DNA of 64,000 nt from Lagopus muta (lineage: Eukaryota; Chordata; Aves; Galliformes; Phasianidae), in the NCBI RefSeq assembly GCF_023343835.1, contig NC_064436.1, positions 51,621,883 to 51,685,882 on the forward strand. The letters are read 5' to 3'. How positions within the stretch are numbered: the stretch's first letter is position 1; every line of letters starts with the position of its first letter. The notes below the pieces were generated by a model. It was not told where the DNA came from. It worked only from the letters and a program-made list of their open reading frames with translations, and searched no databases. Shown here one piece after another: positions 25,126-36,732 of the stretch. Both the position numbers and the translations under genes were made by a program.

Positions 25126-25130
25126 ACTGG

Positions 25131-26677
25131 TCATGTAATATAGATCAAAATGGGAATCTTCACTATGTTATAGAGCTAATATGGGAAATTCTATAGAAAT
25201 TTCTGAACTGCAGTCGTTTTAGTTTAACTTTCATGATTTTTATCACTAAACAGTCCCAACCTATTACGACCTCATAATTCAGTGGCTCATCATTTGTTTC
25301 ATAAATACTTATTTTAGTTTTTTATCTAATCAGCTGGTTCTACTTAGGAAAAATAATAATAATAATAATTTTTTTTAAATTGTATTTTCTCTCTAGGCTT
25401 TGTGCTGATTATGTCTTTCTTACCTTTTCAGCAAGGGGAGCTTGTGCGGATACAGTTCTATTTTGGAGATAATTTATGTGGTCAGATTTGTAGGAACTTG
25501 ATAAACTTTAAAAAGCAAAAATGGAAGATCTTTAGTGTGCTGAGGCAGTGTGTATACATCTTTTTCATTTAAGTGGCCATCTTACACACATTAGGTACAC
25601 TACAGAAAGGCGCTGCAAAATACTGCTGTGAAATTGAAAGGTTAAGAGTAAAATTATCAGGAAAACATAATCAGAATCACAAATGATTCAATAAAATTAG
25701 GAAATATGATAATCTGGGAATTCAAATAATTAAAGAAATACTGCAGTGCGTTTGGTCTTTATCAAACATTTTACATTTTGAATCGATATTGGGCATTAGT
25801 ATGATATTACTGGATTTTTATATCTATATCTATATCAAACCCTGATATGCCAAAAATTCTTATTTATAATGCAGGTAGCTTGCTGTATCAGGTCATGTTG
25901 CACAAAGCTATCAAATTTAAAAGTTATTTTTGAACAGTCACTGCCAGTGGGTTATTACCTGCAAGGAGTGAGTCTTTTACTGTTATCTATTGGAAGAAGT
26001 CAGTGGCAGGTGTTATGCTGCTGGCATATCTCGGCTTTAGAATTCATAGGATTCTTTCTTTTATTCAAGGAAGCTTTCATTAAATGCTGTTACAGTCTTC
26101 TATGCATAGTCAACAACCATAGATTAAAATATAAAAGAAGAAAAGAATTCCTTCTCCCTGCAGATTCTGAACAAATGGAATATATTATCCTAATGCTTAT
26201 TGCTGAGAAGAATGATGCCTTGTATGGCACCATTTATGGTTATAATAAAGAACGAGTCTCTGATAAGACAAGCTGTTCATTACAATGCTACTGGCAACAA
26301 CAGCAGGAAATACATAACTAGATGTTTGCCAGTCTTAAAGACAGTTCTTAAGATTTTCCTTCAACAAATTTCCCACTATTTTTTGCTTGGTATCTGATAA
26401 AGTAAATTTATTATTTATAAAATTTGTCTCAGGAACTCTGTATATCCAGAAATAAGAATTAATTATTTTTGGGTGTATCCTTCAGCTTCCATAAACTTTA
26501 TTCATATCCACTGTCATTTATCTAAAACCAGGGGAAAAAAAAAAAGGAATTTTTCTATCAGCAAAACATAGCTCCACTTTAAAGATATGCATGTCATATA
26601 TTAATTTGATGTAACCGAATGGCAGCAATAGAATTAGGTTATTCCACCACGACAGTAAATTTTTTATTACACATGAT
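25131..26677. other. Unique AT-rich DNA with a chance-length open frame
   Basis: No repeat or RNA is recognised. A plus frame of 150 codons (25869-26321) is the longest outside transposons. It has no domain, no similarity I recognise, and cysteine- and leucine-rich low-information text. A short (TATATC)n run lies at 25817-25836. Confidence 0.5.
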
Positions 26678-26765
26678 CTAATGGCTGGCAACCCTGCCCA
26701 GGGCAGGGGTTTGGAATAATCTGACCTTAAATGTCACTTCCATCCTAAGCCTTTCTATGATATAA
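26678..26765 (+). mobile_element. CR1 3' end, plus strand
   Basis: It contains GATCTAATGGCTGGCAACCC, TGACCTTAAATGTCACTTCC and CTAAGCCTTTCTATGATA, the terminal part of a CR1. Only the last ~90 bp is kept. Confidence 0.85.
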
Positions 26766-26841
26766 TACAAGTTCTGTAATCATAGTAACAAGTGTGATAT
26801 ACATTAAATATTAATAAAAACAAATATTGCTTTCAGCTCTT

Positions 26842-28240
26842 GCATTTCTCCTTTTTGTTGCTGGACCTGCTGCTCACCAATGTGGAGGAGATCACTGAAG
26901 GCGTTAAGGTTGGAGGCAGCCTGGGCTGCAGTGACCACGCCCTGGGTGAGTTCATGATCTCAAGGGATGTGGGCCTGGCAAAGAGTGGCGTCAGGGCCCT
27001 GAACTTTGGAAGAGCAAACTTTAAGCTGTTCAGTGGATTGTTGGCCAAGAACCCCTGGGACGCTGTCTTAAAAAAAAGATGTTAAGGAGAATGGGCTACT
27101 CTTCAAGGATGCCCTCCTGAGAGCACAAGAGCTCTCTGTCTCTCTGAATAAGAAAGCAGGCATAGGGGGTAGGAAACCTGCATAGCTTGGCAAGGAGCTG
27201 CTGGGCATGCTGAAGGCAAAGAAAGGTATGTACAAGCTCTGGAAACAAGGCCGTGTCAGCTGGGAAGAACACAGGGATGCCATCCAGACTTGCAGATGTG
27301 AGATCAGGAAAGCCAAGATGCAGGCGAAACTGAACATAGCAGGAGACATAAAAAACAATAGGAAGACATTCTATGGGTACATCGGCCAGAAGAGACAGGC
27401 CAAAGTGAGTGTACCTCCTTTGGTAAATGTAAAAGGAGAACTGGCTTCAACAGATGAAGAGAAGGCTGAGGTACTTAATGAGTTCTTTGCATCGGTCTTC
27501 ACTGGCAGCCAGGATTCCAATACTTCTCACGTTCCTAAGCCCTGCATCCCTAAACCTCTACATGGGGACTGGGGCGGTAAATCCCTGCCCCCCCCCCCCC
27601 CCCCCTTCCCGCCCCCCCCGCAACTGTAAGAGCAGAGCACCCAAAGGTTCTGAAGGATCTGGCTGAGGTGGTTGCTGAGTTGGTCTCTGGCACATTTGAA
27701 AAGTCGTGGGTGTCAGGTGAGGTCTCGGATGACTGGAGGAAGGGTCACGTCACTCCCATTTACAAGAAAGAGAGCAAGGAGGACCTCGGGAACTAGAGGC
27801 CAGTGAATCTCACCTCTGTGCCTGGTAAGATAATGGAAGAGATCTTCCTGGATGACATACTTGATCAGTTCTTGAGAGCAGCCCTGCAGAGAAGGACCTG
27901 GGGGTCTCGATATTCAAAAAGCTCATGGCTTAACATGAGCCAGCAGTGTGCTCTTGCAGCTTGAAAAGCAAATGGTATCCTGGGCTCCATCAGAAGAGTG
28001 GTGGCCAGCAAGGACACAGGGGTGATTGTCCCTGTCTACTCTGCTCTTGTGAGGCCCCATCTGGAGTACTGTGTCCAGGTCTGGATCCCCCAGTGCAAGA
28101 AAGAGAGGTGTTGGAGAAGGTCCAGAGTAGAGCCACAAAGATGATCAGGGGACTGGGGTACCCCCTGTACGAAGAGAGGCTGAGGGAGTTGGGCTTGTTC
28201 ACCCTGGAGAAAAGAAGGCTGCAGGGTGACTGGAATGTTC
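26842..28240 (+). pseudogene. CR1 ORF2 (endonuclease-reverse transcriptase) remnant
   Basis: ORF2 of CR1 nicks target DNA and reverse-transcribes CR1 RNA. The visible text begins at the C-terminal end of the apurinic-type endonuclease (LDLLLTNVEE, then GCSDHALGEF, the SDH motif being catalytic in this family; 26860-26960). The EN-RT linker follows (NFGRANFKLF, LAKNPWDAVL), with a frameshift at the A8 run near 27070. A second open frame (27207-27629) continues with YKLWKQGRVSWEEH, KNNRKTFYGYIGQKRQ and DEEKAEVLNEFFASVF. Then come the RT entry motifs at 27715-27850 (DDWRKGHVTPIYKK, a stop where the asparagine-tyrosine-arginine motif begins, then PVNLTSVPGKIMEEI). The catalytic FADD-containing palm is deleted at about 27880. 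The text resumes at the C-terminal LGVS and cysteine-rich region. It cannot encode an active enzyme. Confidence 0.88.
27588..27605. repeat. C18 homopolymer
   Basis: A run of 18 C followed by TTCCCG and 8 more C, inside the CR1 RT-entry region. It is likely a slippage site or an assembly-sensitive tract. Confidence 0.85.
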
Positions 28241-28469
28241 TTTACCAAGAGAGCGGTGAGGTGCTGGAACAGGCTGCCCAGAGAGGTCACAGATGCCCCA
28301 TCCCTAGAGGTGTTCAAGGCCAGATTGGATGGAGCCCTGGGCAGCCTGGTCTAGTATTAAATGTGAAGGTTGGGGCCTTGCATGTGGCAGGGGGTTTGGA
28401 GATTCATGATCCTTGATGTCCCTTCCATCTCTGGCCATTCTGTGACTCTGTGATTCTGTGATTGTTTGA

Positions 28470-29308
28470 GAGTTGTCTGAAGATCCTTCCTCCAGTTTTG
28501 TTTAATATTTTTAATTATTATATTGATGAGGAGATTGAATTTACCTTCAGTATGTTGGCAGACAATGCCATAGATGATGCCATAGATGGAACTATACATC
28601 AATTTGAGAGTATGAAAGCTCTGCAGAATGACCTGGATAAGATAGGTCTAGGGGTCACATCCACTTATGAGGTACTCAGCAAGTGCCAGATCATGTATTT
28701 GTGTCTTAATACCTAAAGAGGCTTGGGGAAGGGCTTTTGGAAAATTGCTGGGAAGAAAAGAACCTGGGGGTGCTTGCCAATAGCTGGCTCAACATGAGCT
28801 GGCAGTACTTCCCAGTAGCCAAGAAAGCAGGACCCAGGAAGTGATTGTACCATTGTTTTTGGCTATGGTGGGATCACACCTTGAGTACTATATTAAGTTT
28901 TGGGCCCTTGCTACAAGAAGTATATTGAGTTGCTTTAGTATGTCCAGAGAAGAGCAACAAAGTTGGTGTTACAATGAGAGGCTAAGGGAACTGGAGCTAC
29001 TTAGTCTGGAGGAAACTGCCTGAAAGCAGGATGCAGTGAGTAGGTTGCTGGTCTCTTTTCTGAAGTGACAAGTGATAGGCCTCAATTTATGACAGGAGAG
29101 GTTTAGACTAGATATCATGAATAACTTCTTCATGGAAAGGCACAGGTATAATCTTCTCTGTTTACTATCTCTAGAGATATTTCAGAGAAGCATGGATGTG
29201 GCACTTCAGGTCACAGTTTAGTGGTGGACTAGTAGTGTTAGCTGGATGGCTGGACTTAGATGATAGAATCTTAAAGGTCTTTTTCAAACTAAATGATTCT
29301 GTGATTCT
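28470..29308 (+). mobile_element. Older CR1 LINE fragment, plus strand
   Basis: A strongly decayed sense CR1 starting inside the RT palm (CCAGTTTTGTTTAATATTTT) and running to the 3' tail (AAATGATTCTGTGATTCTC). It is far more diverged than the neighbouring 26.8-28.5 kb copy, so the two are separate insertions of different age lying head to tail. Confidence 0.82.
28495..29023 (+). pseudogene. CR1 RT palm and C-terminus, decayed
   Basis: The frame reads PPVLFNIFNYYIDEEIEF, then FSMLADNAIDD in place of the catalytic FADD motif (second Asp changed to Asn), then a KALQNDLDKI block matching CR1 RT. Stop codons and frameshifts follow. Later pieces (NLGVLANS and LRELELLSLEETA) correspond to the RT C-terminus. 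Confidence 0.75.
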
Positions 29309-29604
29309 CAAATGAGTTTACAACTAACAGATTTTTTTTTATTATTATTTTGAAAGACAATATCTTAACCACAGCCAAGTTTAAAAAGTTCCCAGAATGA
29401 ATGCAAGTTTTCAATTTTACTTGATAATCAGAGCTAATTATTTAAAGTGGTTAATAAATATTATTTTGTAGAATGACTGTTTTTGGGCATGATGATAATT
29501 AAACTAATAATAAGCAAGTTAATAAAAAAACATTATTAAACTTTCTATTTCTATTAGTTCCATTAAGAAGATATTTGTTCAAAAGAAGCAGCTCATAAGA
29601 CCTG

Positions 29605-29700
29605 TCTTACTGTGTCAGATTGAAGAGTTCATCCAGTCCAGTATCCTTTATCAGAAGAGTCCAAAAAAATAATGCTTAAAAAAAACCTGCCAGAATCATT
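29605..29700 (+). repeat. Possible ancient sauropsid interspersed repeat
   Basis: CTGTGTCAGATTGAAGAG followed by TCATCCAGTCCAGTATCC resembles a dispersed repeat that I recall from turtle and crocodile genomes ('gggtcagaccaaaggtccatctagcccagtatcctgtc'). Match quality is modest and the family name is not known to me. Confidence 0.35.
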
Positions 29701-31800
29701 TTAAGTATAAGGAAACCACCCTCCAGTAGTTTTGCAGCAATCATTAGACTGATGACTCCCCGAGTCAGCTATCTGTCAAGAGCCATTGTACACCAATTCT
29801 AAGTAAGCTTTTCTTGTTTCTTAACTGGCATAGTTTATTTCCGTTAAAGCATAAATCTTCAAGACAAAAGATATTACATTTTATCTTGAGATAAAGTTTT
29901 CAGGAGAAAATGTAAACACATTATGTTGTTCATATTAAGTAAACTGTATTCTTCTTTCAACAGAGAAAGAACCAATAATTTGTAATCCAGCTTCAACTTT
30001 CTGACCAGAAGGAATGGAAAACACAACACTAAAAATACTGACTGACTCACAATGTTAAATTTACAGTAGAAAACTATGCATTCAATCCTCAGCTGTTTCT
30101 GTTCCAGTCTATATAAATTCTATATTAGTTCCTGATATTAGTGTTTGAGAGTTCCTTCTAATGTATATCAATCATTTACATCAAGCATTTTTCGTAGATA
30201 AGTTTTCTCAGCATGTGATCACAGGAAAACATTTTCCTATCTGCTGTTGCACTCAAAATCTGCTTTACAGGCAAAGAGAAAACACAATCTAGTTACATAA
30301 AAGCATAAAGATCTTGATAGTGTAACTCAAATCTTTATTTTTCTAATAATTATTGGTCCAGATCCAATTACTATACGTATAAAGAAACACAAATAATAGA
30401 GTAAAAATAGTTATACACACTTACTTTTCATCCCTTTTCCTGGTGGTGTGCTCTCTCTTTCCTTGAGCCTTTACGTCCTCAGATTGGAGACTTCATTCTG
30501 GTGATCAGGATGTGGGGACATTTACAGCAGACCATCAGCATCTGCAGTCATTTGTCAGGAGGAGCATGGTGTTCAGTGAAGATTTCCTCTTCCTCCCTCT
30601 TAGTCTACTTGGGATCATTTTTGTATATGTGCTAACCTCCTTTGAATATTCTTTTTTACACTGATATGTAGATCCACGTTGAAGCCAAATGTGCTTCATA
30701 TAATGCCTTTTACATAGTTATATGCAGAGTCTGAAGACATGGATTCAGATGCGTGAATGATGCAGGATCTAACTTCCGTTACATGCATTTCCAAGTTCCC
30801 TCTAGTAACATTCCATCCTGCCAGCATGTCAACAGAACACTTAACAAGCCTCCCTCATGTCTAGACACAAAGTGCATGTGCTAGCGCTCATCCAGTCAGA
30901 GCCACAAATTGCTTCAATTCACGTGCTTCTTCTCCATCCAGGATCATCATCAAACGGAGAGTACACGCCCCACTTGACTTCTGCTCTTGTCTCCTGGAGA
31001 CAGCCTTTGTTTTCAGAGTCTTCTTCCACACCCTGTCAAACTTGTTTTTTAGCCTCTATTCTGAACCCCCCTCCTCCCAGTTCTTTGTCTTTCCTGCCAC
31101 TAAAACCTTTTCCATCCAGACCCAGGTCTGCATTTTCTTAATCAATGAGCTGCTTATTGGACTTGATGATCTTGAAGGTATTCTCCAGACTAGATAGTTC
31201 TCTGGTGCCCAGTGCCAGCTCTAGGCCACATCCATTATTATCCCACGTCTGTGCACCTCTCTCTTATCAGTGTCTCAAATTCCCACAGCCTCTACTACTG
31301 TGCCTGTATTTTGCTATAATTGCGAAACTGTTCTGATAGCATACAAAGATAACAAAAGTTTAAAAATTATCTGTAACCACTCAGAGGAAAAGAAGAAGAA
31401 GAAAAAAAGTTGTTAGATCCAAACTAGTTGAAGCATAACTGCAGACAGGTCAAGAAATACTTAGACAAAGTGAACTTGACAAGCCTCAATCCTGAGGCTT
31501 TGCAAACTATGTATAAAGCCTGTGATCTGCTATTAGCAAGGGCAGTATCCCATTGCAGAGTTACAGGACAACATCAAATATTTAAAATTTTAAATTGCAC
31601 TTTATATAACTTTTATATATTATACAATATATGTTATATATGTTTTATAAAGTATCCATTTTATAATACAAGATATTAAATATTATTTCACATTATAATT
31701 TTATAAAATGATATACATGCTAATTAACATTTGAGTTAGAAATATTTTTTCTCTATTTTTCCTCCAACTTGATGTTAATATCAAACTTAAGCTGGAACTT

Positions 31801-31829
31801 CAGCTGTTAGTTCAGCTGTTAGTTCAGCT
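31801..31829. repeat. 12-bp tandem repeat, about 2.5 units
   Basis: CAGCTGTTAGTT is present twice exactly, followed by CAGCTA. Confidence 0.85.
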
Positions 31830-33732
31830 AAACAATCATAGTTTTCTAGATAAACAATGTCAAGAAACATGTACATATTGTCTGTATAGTATTATGCAGG
31901 CTATATACGTTCCAATTTCAAAAAACTCTGAACGATTTAGAGCTGGTTTGCATGTGACCCCCTTCAGATCCATGAGGACCAGCTACAAAAGCATGAAATT
32001 TATCTTCTCAGACATGGTGACAATATGAAGGGTAGCTTGCAGTGTGCTGTTGGAGTACAGCTGTTGCTCCATGTAAGAAATGGGGCAAAAGACACTTCTC
32101 CTTTCCTGCTACTCACTAAGGAGCAGTGCCACACAATCAAAAAGTGGAGTATTTATTCTGTACAACATGTTTCAAAATGTAACAGGAAAAAATATTAATC
32201 TGAGATGACATCCTATATAGCACAGTTACTTTATTTATTTTACTTTTGATATTTTATTCTTATTTCTCTCTTTTACAAGTTACCTCTTTTATATAATTGA
32301 ATATATTTTCTGAGCTGTTTACTTGTGGGTCTCCTGTTTTTTTCCATAAATATTTTACATTAGAAGAAGCATAGGATAAGCAATTTTTTTTCTTTATAAT
32401 TTCCATGATGTCACATTAATCTTTAATCCGTCTCCACCTATCTTCCACAGTGCAGATTTCTGGGGAACATGAAGTGTGCTAAAGCAGAAGTTGAAATCAC
32501 TTTGATCAGTGTTCTTGCAGTACATAACTTTCCCTAAACATGTATCTGTCCTCATTCTTTCTGACACTCTTTTAATATCTCTGTAAGTTTTGTTTCCATA
32601 CCATCATGTCTTTTCATATATGTCAGAAAACAGAATGCTAATTGGATTTTATTTTATTTTTTTTTAATTCTTAGATCATTTCTAAAGTTTAATTAAGACT
32701 TTTATTTTGCACTGAAGGGATATTGAAACCTAAAGCATGTGATTAGGAATTTGTTTTTATTTTTCTGCCATCAGATTATACTGTTGTACTCTGCATACGG
32801 TACCATAACTATCTGCTTCTTTCCCCCACTTTTGAGTCTTCTCCAAAACCTCAAAAGCCTTTACATGTCTTGAACTTCTTTTTATCCCATAAATAGCATT
32901 GCATACAGCAGCTCTCTTAATGATAAAGCAAAAACATTTTGTAGACAATGACTACCTCTTAACACCATTTTCACAGGAAGTTCAAAGAAAATAAATTATT
33001 TACTACATTCAAGACTGGTCCAAATGATCATTAAAAATATATACAGACCTAGATTCTAGCTGCAGATGACTTCAGGAATGAACTTGAGGTGTGCCTGTTA
33101 TAAATATCTGACTTGGCTTGTACCTGTATAGTATATTTTTCACATCATTTTTTGTTTTTGATTTTTACTTAAGGGGAAACAGTAAGAAGAACCTCTCAGA
33201 TTCAAAACAGAACAAAAAACAGCAATCCTTTCAGTATTCAATGAGTTTGAAGAGATTTGAATATTCTTTTTTCAAATAATAACTATCATGTAGCAATACA
33301 AATTCTAAAGTGATGTGGCAAAGTATTTTGCTGCTACTAGAAATGTATGTAATTGTAGGTACTTATCTGGATATTTTTGTATTTGAAGTTGGTTCTTTAA
33401 AAACTGAGTTGGAAGTCTTGATCCGTATTTCTTGTTTAAAAGCACATGTGAGCCACGAAGTAAAGGAGCAGTATTGGAAAAAATCTGCTGTGGTTAGTTC
33501 ATGACATCAGGCTACAGGAGTTCTGCTTAATGTTTACAGTTCAGCTGTTCACCTGGTCTTTGTGTGGTATTTTAAATTCTGGCTTCTTCAAGCATTCCAA
33601 AGAAATGTTTTGAACTGCAAAAAAATTTTGGTAAGTATAGGAAGCAACAGGCTGTTGATTCTAAGTAGTGACTGAGAAAATTGAGAATGTGGTCAGATAA
33701 TTTACATAAAAACATGTCATCTTTTAATGAAT

Positions 33733-33860
33733 TGTCCTGGTTTCAGCTGGAACAACCAGACCTGGCAAATTAGGTTGTGAAGCCAAAGCTGTGAAGCCCA
33801 GGTGAACTGGAATGTTGACAACAATGTTGACAGTAATATGACAATGTTGACAGTAGTGTA
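33733..33860 (+). mobile_element. Possible truncated type-A LTR start
   Basis: TGTCCTGGTTTCAGCTGG at 33733-33750 matches the 5' end of the type-A avian LTR. What follows does not match the intact copy at 47.1 kb. A 15-bp direct repeat (ACAATGTTGACAGTA at 33821 and 33841) lies within. It is either an LTR truncated soon after its start or a different LTR subtype. Confidence 0.4.
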
Positions 33861-34790
33861 AATTGCATTCACATTTCAAAAAGTTTGTATTAACCTCTAT
33901 CTCCCCATTTCTTAGAAAGCCCTTGTCTAAAGACTTATTTTGAATGTGCTACTGTCTCTTTCTCATTGCTTTTTTTATCGTCCTGTTGTATTTAACAGCT
34001 TCAGATCATGAGTAGTATGTACACAGTTATTTTTCTGAACTTAACTGTTATACTGATTTTGACTTTGTGGCCAAAAGTCCACTGCATATTTAAAAGTTAG
34101 AATTTTTTAATTGGCTTGTTATAAAATGTTAATTCACTTTTAGCAAAGGGTTTTCTTTTAATATAATTCACATATTTTTACTCTACAAAACATGCATTCC
34201 CTCCGTTTGCAAAATAAACTTTCAAAATAAATTAGTTCTTTTTACATACCATTAAGTACATTCTTAATGTATTAGTAATTTTATAATCATAAGAGTTGGG
34301 TTCATATACTAATTTATATGGAAGCAAACCCAACTACCTGACATTCTTCAGGATTCCTGTTACAGCTCTATGAGCTAAGAATGAGGGTGAATTTACCAGG
34401 CTTACAAATCTCCAAAAGAGTTTTCTACTCTGAATATCCGGATTGAATCTCATCACTCCCAGACTAGCCTATTGGAAAATCCAAGCACACTTATTTCTGT
34501 GGCAAGCTTATTTGAAACAGAAAACCTAAACAGAATCAGAACTATGACTAGCTTTGAGAAAATGATGAAGTTAAGATACTGGGTACAGAATTCTTAGAGC
34601 TCAATATAATAGCCCATTTTTTTGCTGAAATTATTTTAATGAGAAGATTCACACCCATATCAAAGTTTTAAGCAATAATCAAAGAAACTTCAGTCATGCT
34701 GAATTAATCAGCATTTTCCATAAAACATTTCCCACTTGTTAATTCTTCATTTGGTTGTTAAAAGTTTTTAAAGTTTTTATAAGATAATAA

Positions 34791-34814
34791 TTATTTATTT
34801 ATTTATTTATTTTT
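34791..34814. repeat. (TTTA)n microsatellite
   Basis: Six tandem TTAT/TTTA units. Confidence 0.85.
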
Positions 34815-36074
34815 CTGATTTGAACTGATAATTCATTTCTGAAGAAGAAGAAAAAAATCTCATCAGACAGGTTTCTGATTCTGACAGGTTTCAGGCTTAG
34901 TGGTTTCTGATACAATCTTACGTGGCCTTCTCTTTGAAGAATGAATGGGACATCTTCTTATTTCCATTACAAATCTATTCTGTAACATAAATATCTTATG
35001 AAAATAAAAGTTTTCCACATCATCAGGATTCCAGCAGGAAGATCATGTTAGCATGAATCAGTAGCTTTACAAGATGTGTCTTGCTTTTCATAAGACTACT
35101 TGTTGTAACTCAGTGGAAAATAAAATAATAAAATAAGTCTGTGAATTTACAGGATACTGCTCTTAGTATATCTGTATCTTACAATTGATGGAATATTACA
35201 ATCATTATATTGCTTATCACTTATCATTCCTGTTTCATGTGCTTTTGCTATCCAAAAAGTTAAGCTAAATGTAGCAGAAAGAGCAGCCTTTTATGTTTCC
35301 TTCTATCTCCCAAATATACATTTCTACTCCATGCTAGGATACAAGATACCATAAAGAGTTAAAGAACTCACTATAAACCTTTTCTTTGACCACTTGCTGG
35401 TCATGCATTAGAGCTTTGATGCAACATATTAGGTGTATAAAGATTGTGATGTTTTTCTCACGCAAAACAACATAGGAGTTATAAAATGGGTTACGTTTCA
35501 GCAGCACAACAAATAAATGATCCTGGTAAAAGTGAAAAACTTTGGTAATAGAATAGTAAATAGCCAATTCTATTTCTTCTAAGTATTCATCTGTGACCTT
35601 GATGTATACTATTATTTTTTCAGTGTACAGGAATGCTGAGTGCATCTGAGGTTAATAAGAATTGCCAATATCAAAAACCTCAACAAGTGAATTCACTATT
35701 GTTGTTTCCTTGTATGTGTTTCAGTAGCTTAAGAAGCTAACAACAATTAGCATGTTATATTCAAGGTCAGGAAATGAAAATAATCAACTCATACAAGACA
35801 CATTTTATTATATAACATCTAACATAAATTTTAAATATTGGGACTGATCTTAAAAATATTATAATTAATTCCTTAAGATAATAGTCATAAACATCTGTTA
35901 TGTTTAAAATTGAAGTTATAAATACAAGCTACAATTCCCTACATAAGTAGAGCAACGTAACTGTGATTGTTCATGAAACTACAGTGAAAATAAGCTAAAT
36001 ATTTTCTATTTATTTTCCTATTTGACAAAAATTCATTTGAAATGGCTTGACGTGTTTTACTTTCTCCGAAATAT

Positions 36075-36117
36075 AATTCTGTGATGTAATTCTGTGGTTA
36101 TGTGATTCTGTGATTTC
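36075..36117 (+). mobile_element. CR1 tail-like scrap
   Basis: TAATTCTGTG, GTGATTCTGTG and related octamers resemble the CR1 terminal repeat (ATTCTGTG). No CR1 body precedes it, so it is either a scrap or a coincidental microsatellite. Confidence 0.35.
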
Positions 36118-36440
36118 TGTTATCTTCCCTTTTCAGGCTTGATCTTACAGATAAGTCATATTCTCACCATTAACAGATCTTATTTATTACTCATTTTCAA
36201 GAATAGACTTGCAAAATAACTTTTATTTTGCTGTTTTCAAATATTGTTTTTAAAAGTTACTGTAAATTATCTTTTTTGATTATAGAAAAAAGGTAATTAC
36301 ATCTACATCCATAATAAAAATTAACATCCCAGCATTATAAAGCAACATTATTTATGTTGGTAAAAGTGAACGTCTAGATGTATGGCAGTTAAAGTTTTAA
36401 AATGTAGATCTCATAAAAGCACTAGTTAATACAGGGTCTT

Positions 36441-36501
36441 TATTAGGTTTTCCAACCTAATATTCTTTTAATTAAGAATATTATTAATATTCTTTTAATT
36501 A
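36441..36501. repeat. Two adjacent hairpins plus a 17-bp direct repeat
   Basis: TATTAGGTT and AACCTAATA form a 9-bp stem with loop TTCC (36441-36462). AATATTCTT and AAGAATATT form a second 9-bp stem (36459-36482). TAATATTCTTTTAATTA is repeated exactly at 36458-36474 and 36485-36501. Confidence 0.85.
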
Positions 36502-36538
36502 TGCTCAACAATTCAGTATAAACCTATTAACAGTCAGC

Positions 36539-36560
36539 AAAAAAAAAAAAAAAAAAAAAA
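36539..36560. repeat. A22 homopolymer
   Basis: Uninterrupted A run in unique DNA with no polyadenylation signal just upstream. Confidence 0.85.
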
Positions 36561-36732
36561 TTACCCTACTTAATGTAAGAACTGGAGCAATATATGATCT
36601 TTATTTGTGGAACAAATCTTGACTTAAAAACAATAAATGTCTTCACAGCCTCTTACAGAATAGATTACACACTGACCACCATTCACTTGTTGGACTCTGG
36701 CAAGACTTGAATCTTATTATGTTTGATAAAGA

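Larger units (their letters stand above)
26842..28461 (+). mobile_element. CR1 LINE with EN-RT pieces, plus strand
   Basis: The most informative CR1 copy in the window. From left to right it holds the end of the endonuclease domain, the EN-RT linker, the first RT motifs, a deletion of the RT catalytic core, the RT C-terminus, the 3' UTR, and a complete tail (CATTCTGTGACTCTGTGATT). It is 5'-truncated at about 26842. A run of 18 C sits at 27588-27605 inside the RT entry region. Its 3' end abuts the start of another CR1 at about 28470. Confidence 0.92.
29313..36732. other. 7.4 kb mostly unique AT-rich DNA
   Basis: No gene is recognised. Minor items inside: a possible ancient sauropsid repeat at about 29605-29700, an isolated LTR start at 33733, a (TTTA)n tract at 34791-34814, a CR1-tail-like scrap near 36075-36117 and an A22 run at 36539-36560. 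The part at about 30420-31330 is GC-richer than average but has no domain-bearing frame. The 103-codon minus frame at 35334-35645 has no recognised similarity. Confidence 0.5.

Noticed and set aside
25869..26321. 150-codon plus open frame as a possible host gene
   Set aside because: No recognisable domain or family, and with this base composition and window size one frame of this length is roughly expected by chance. No splice or promoter context supports it.
31155..31200. CR1 3' tail suggested by 'ttgatgatcttgaagg'
   Set aside because: The similarity is too short, and neither the upstream 3' UTR nor the terminal repeat is present.
35334..35645. 103-codon minus frame as a viral or transposase relic
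   Set aside because: No motif of any transposase, retroviral or other viral protein could be recognised.
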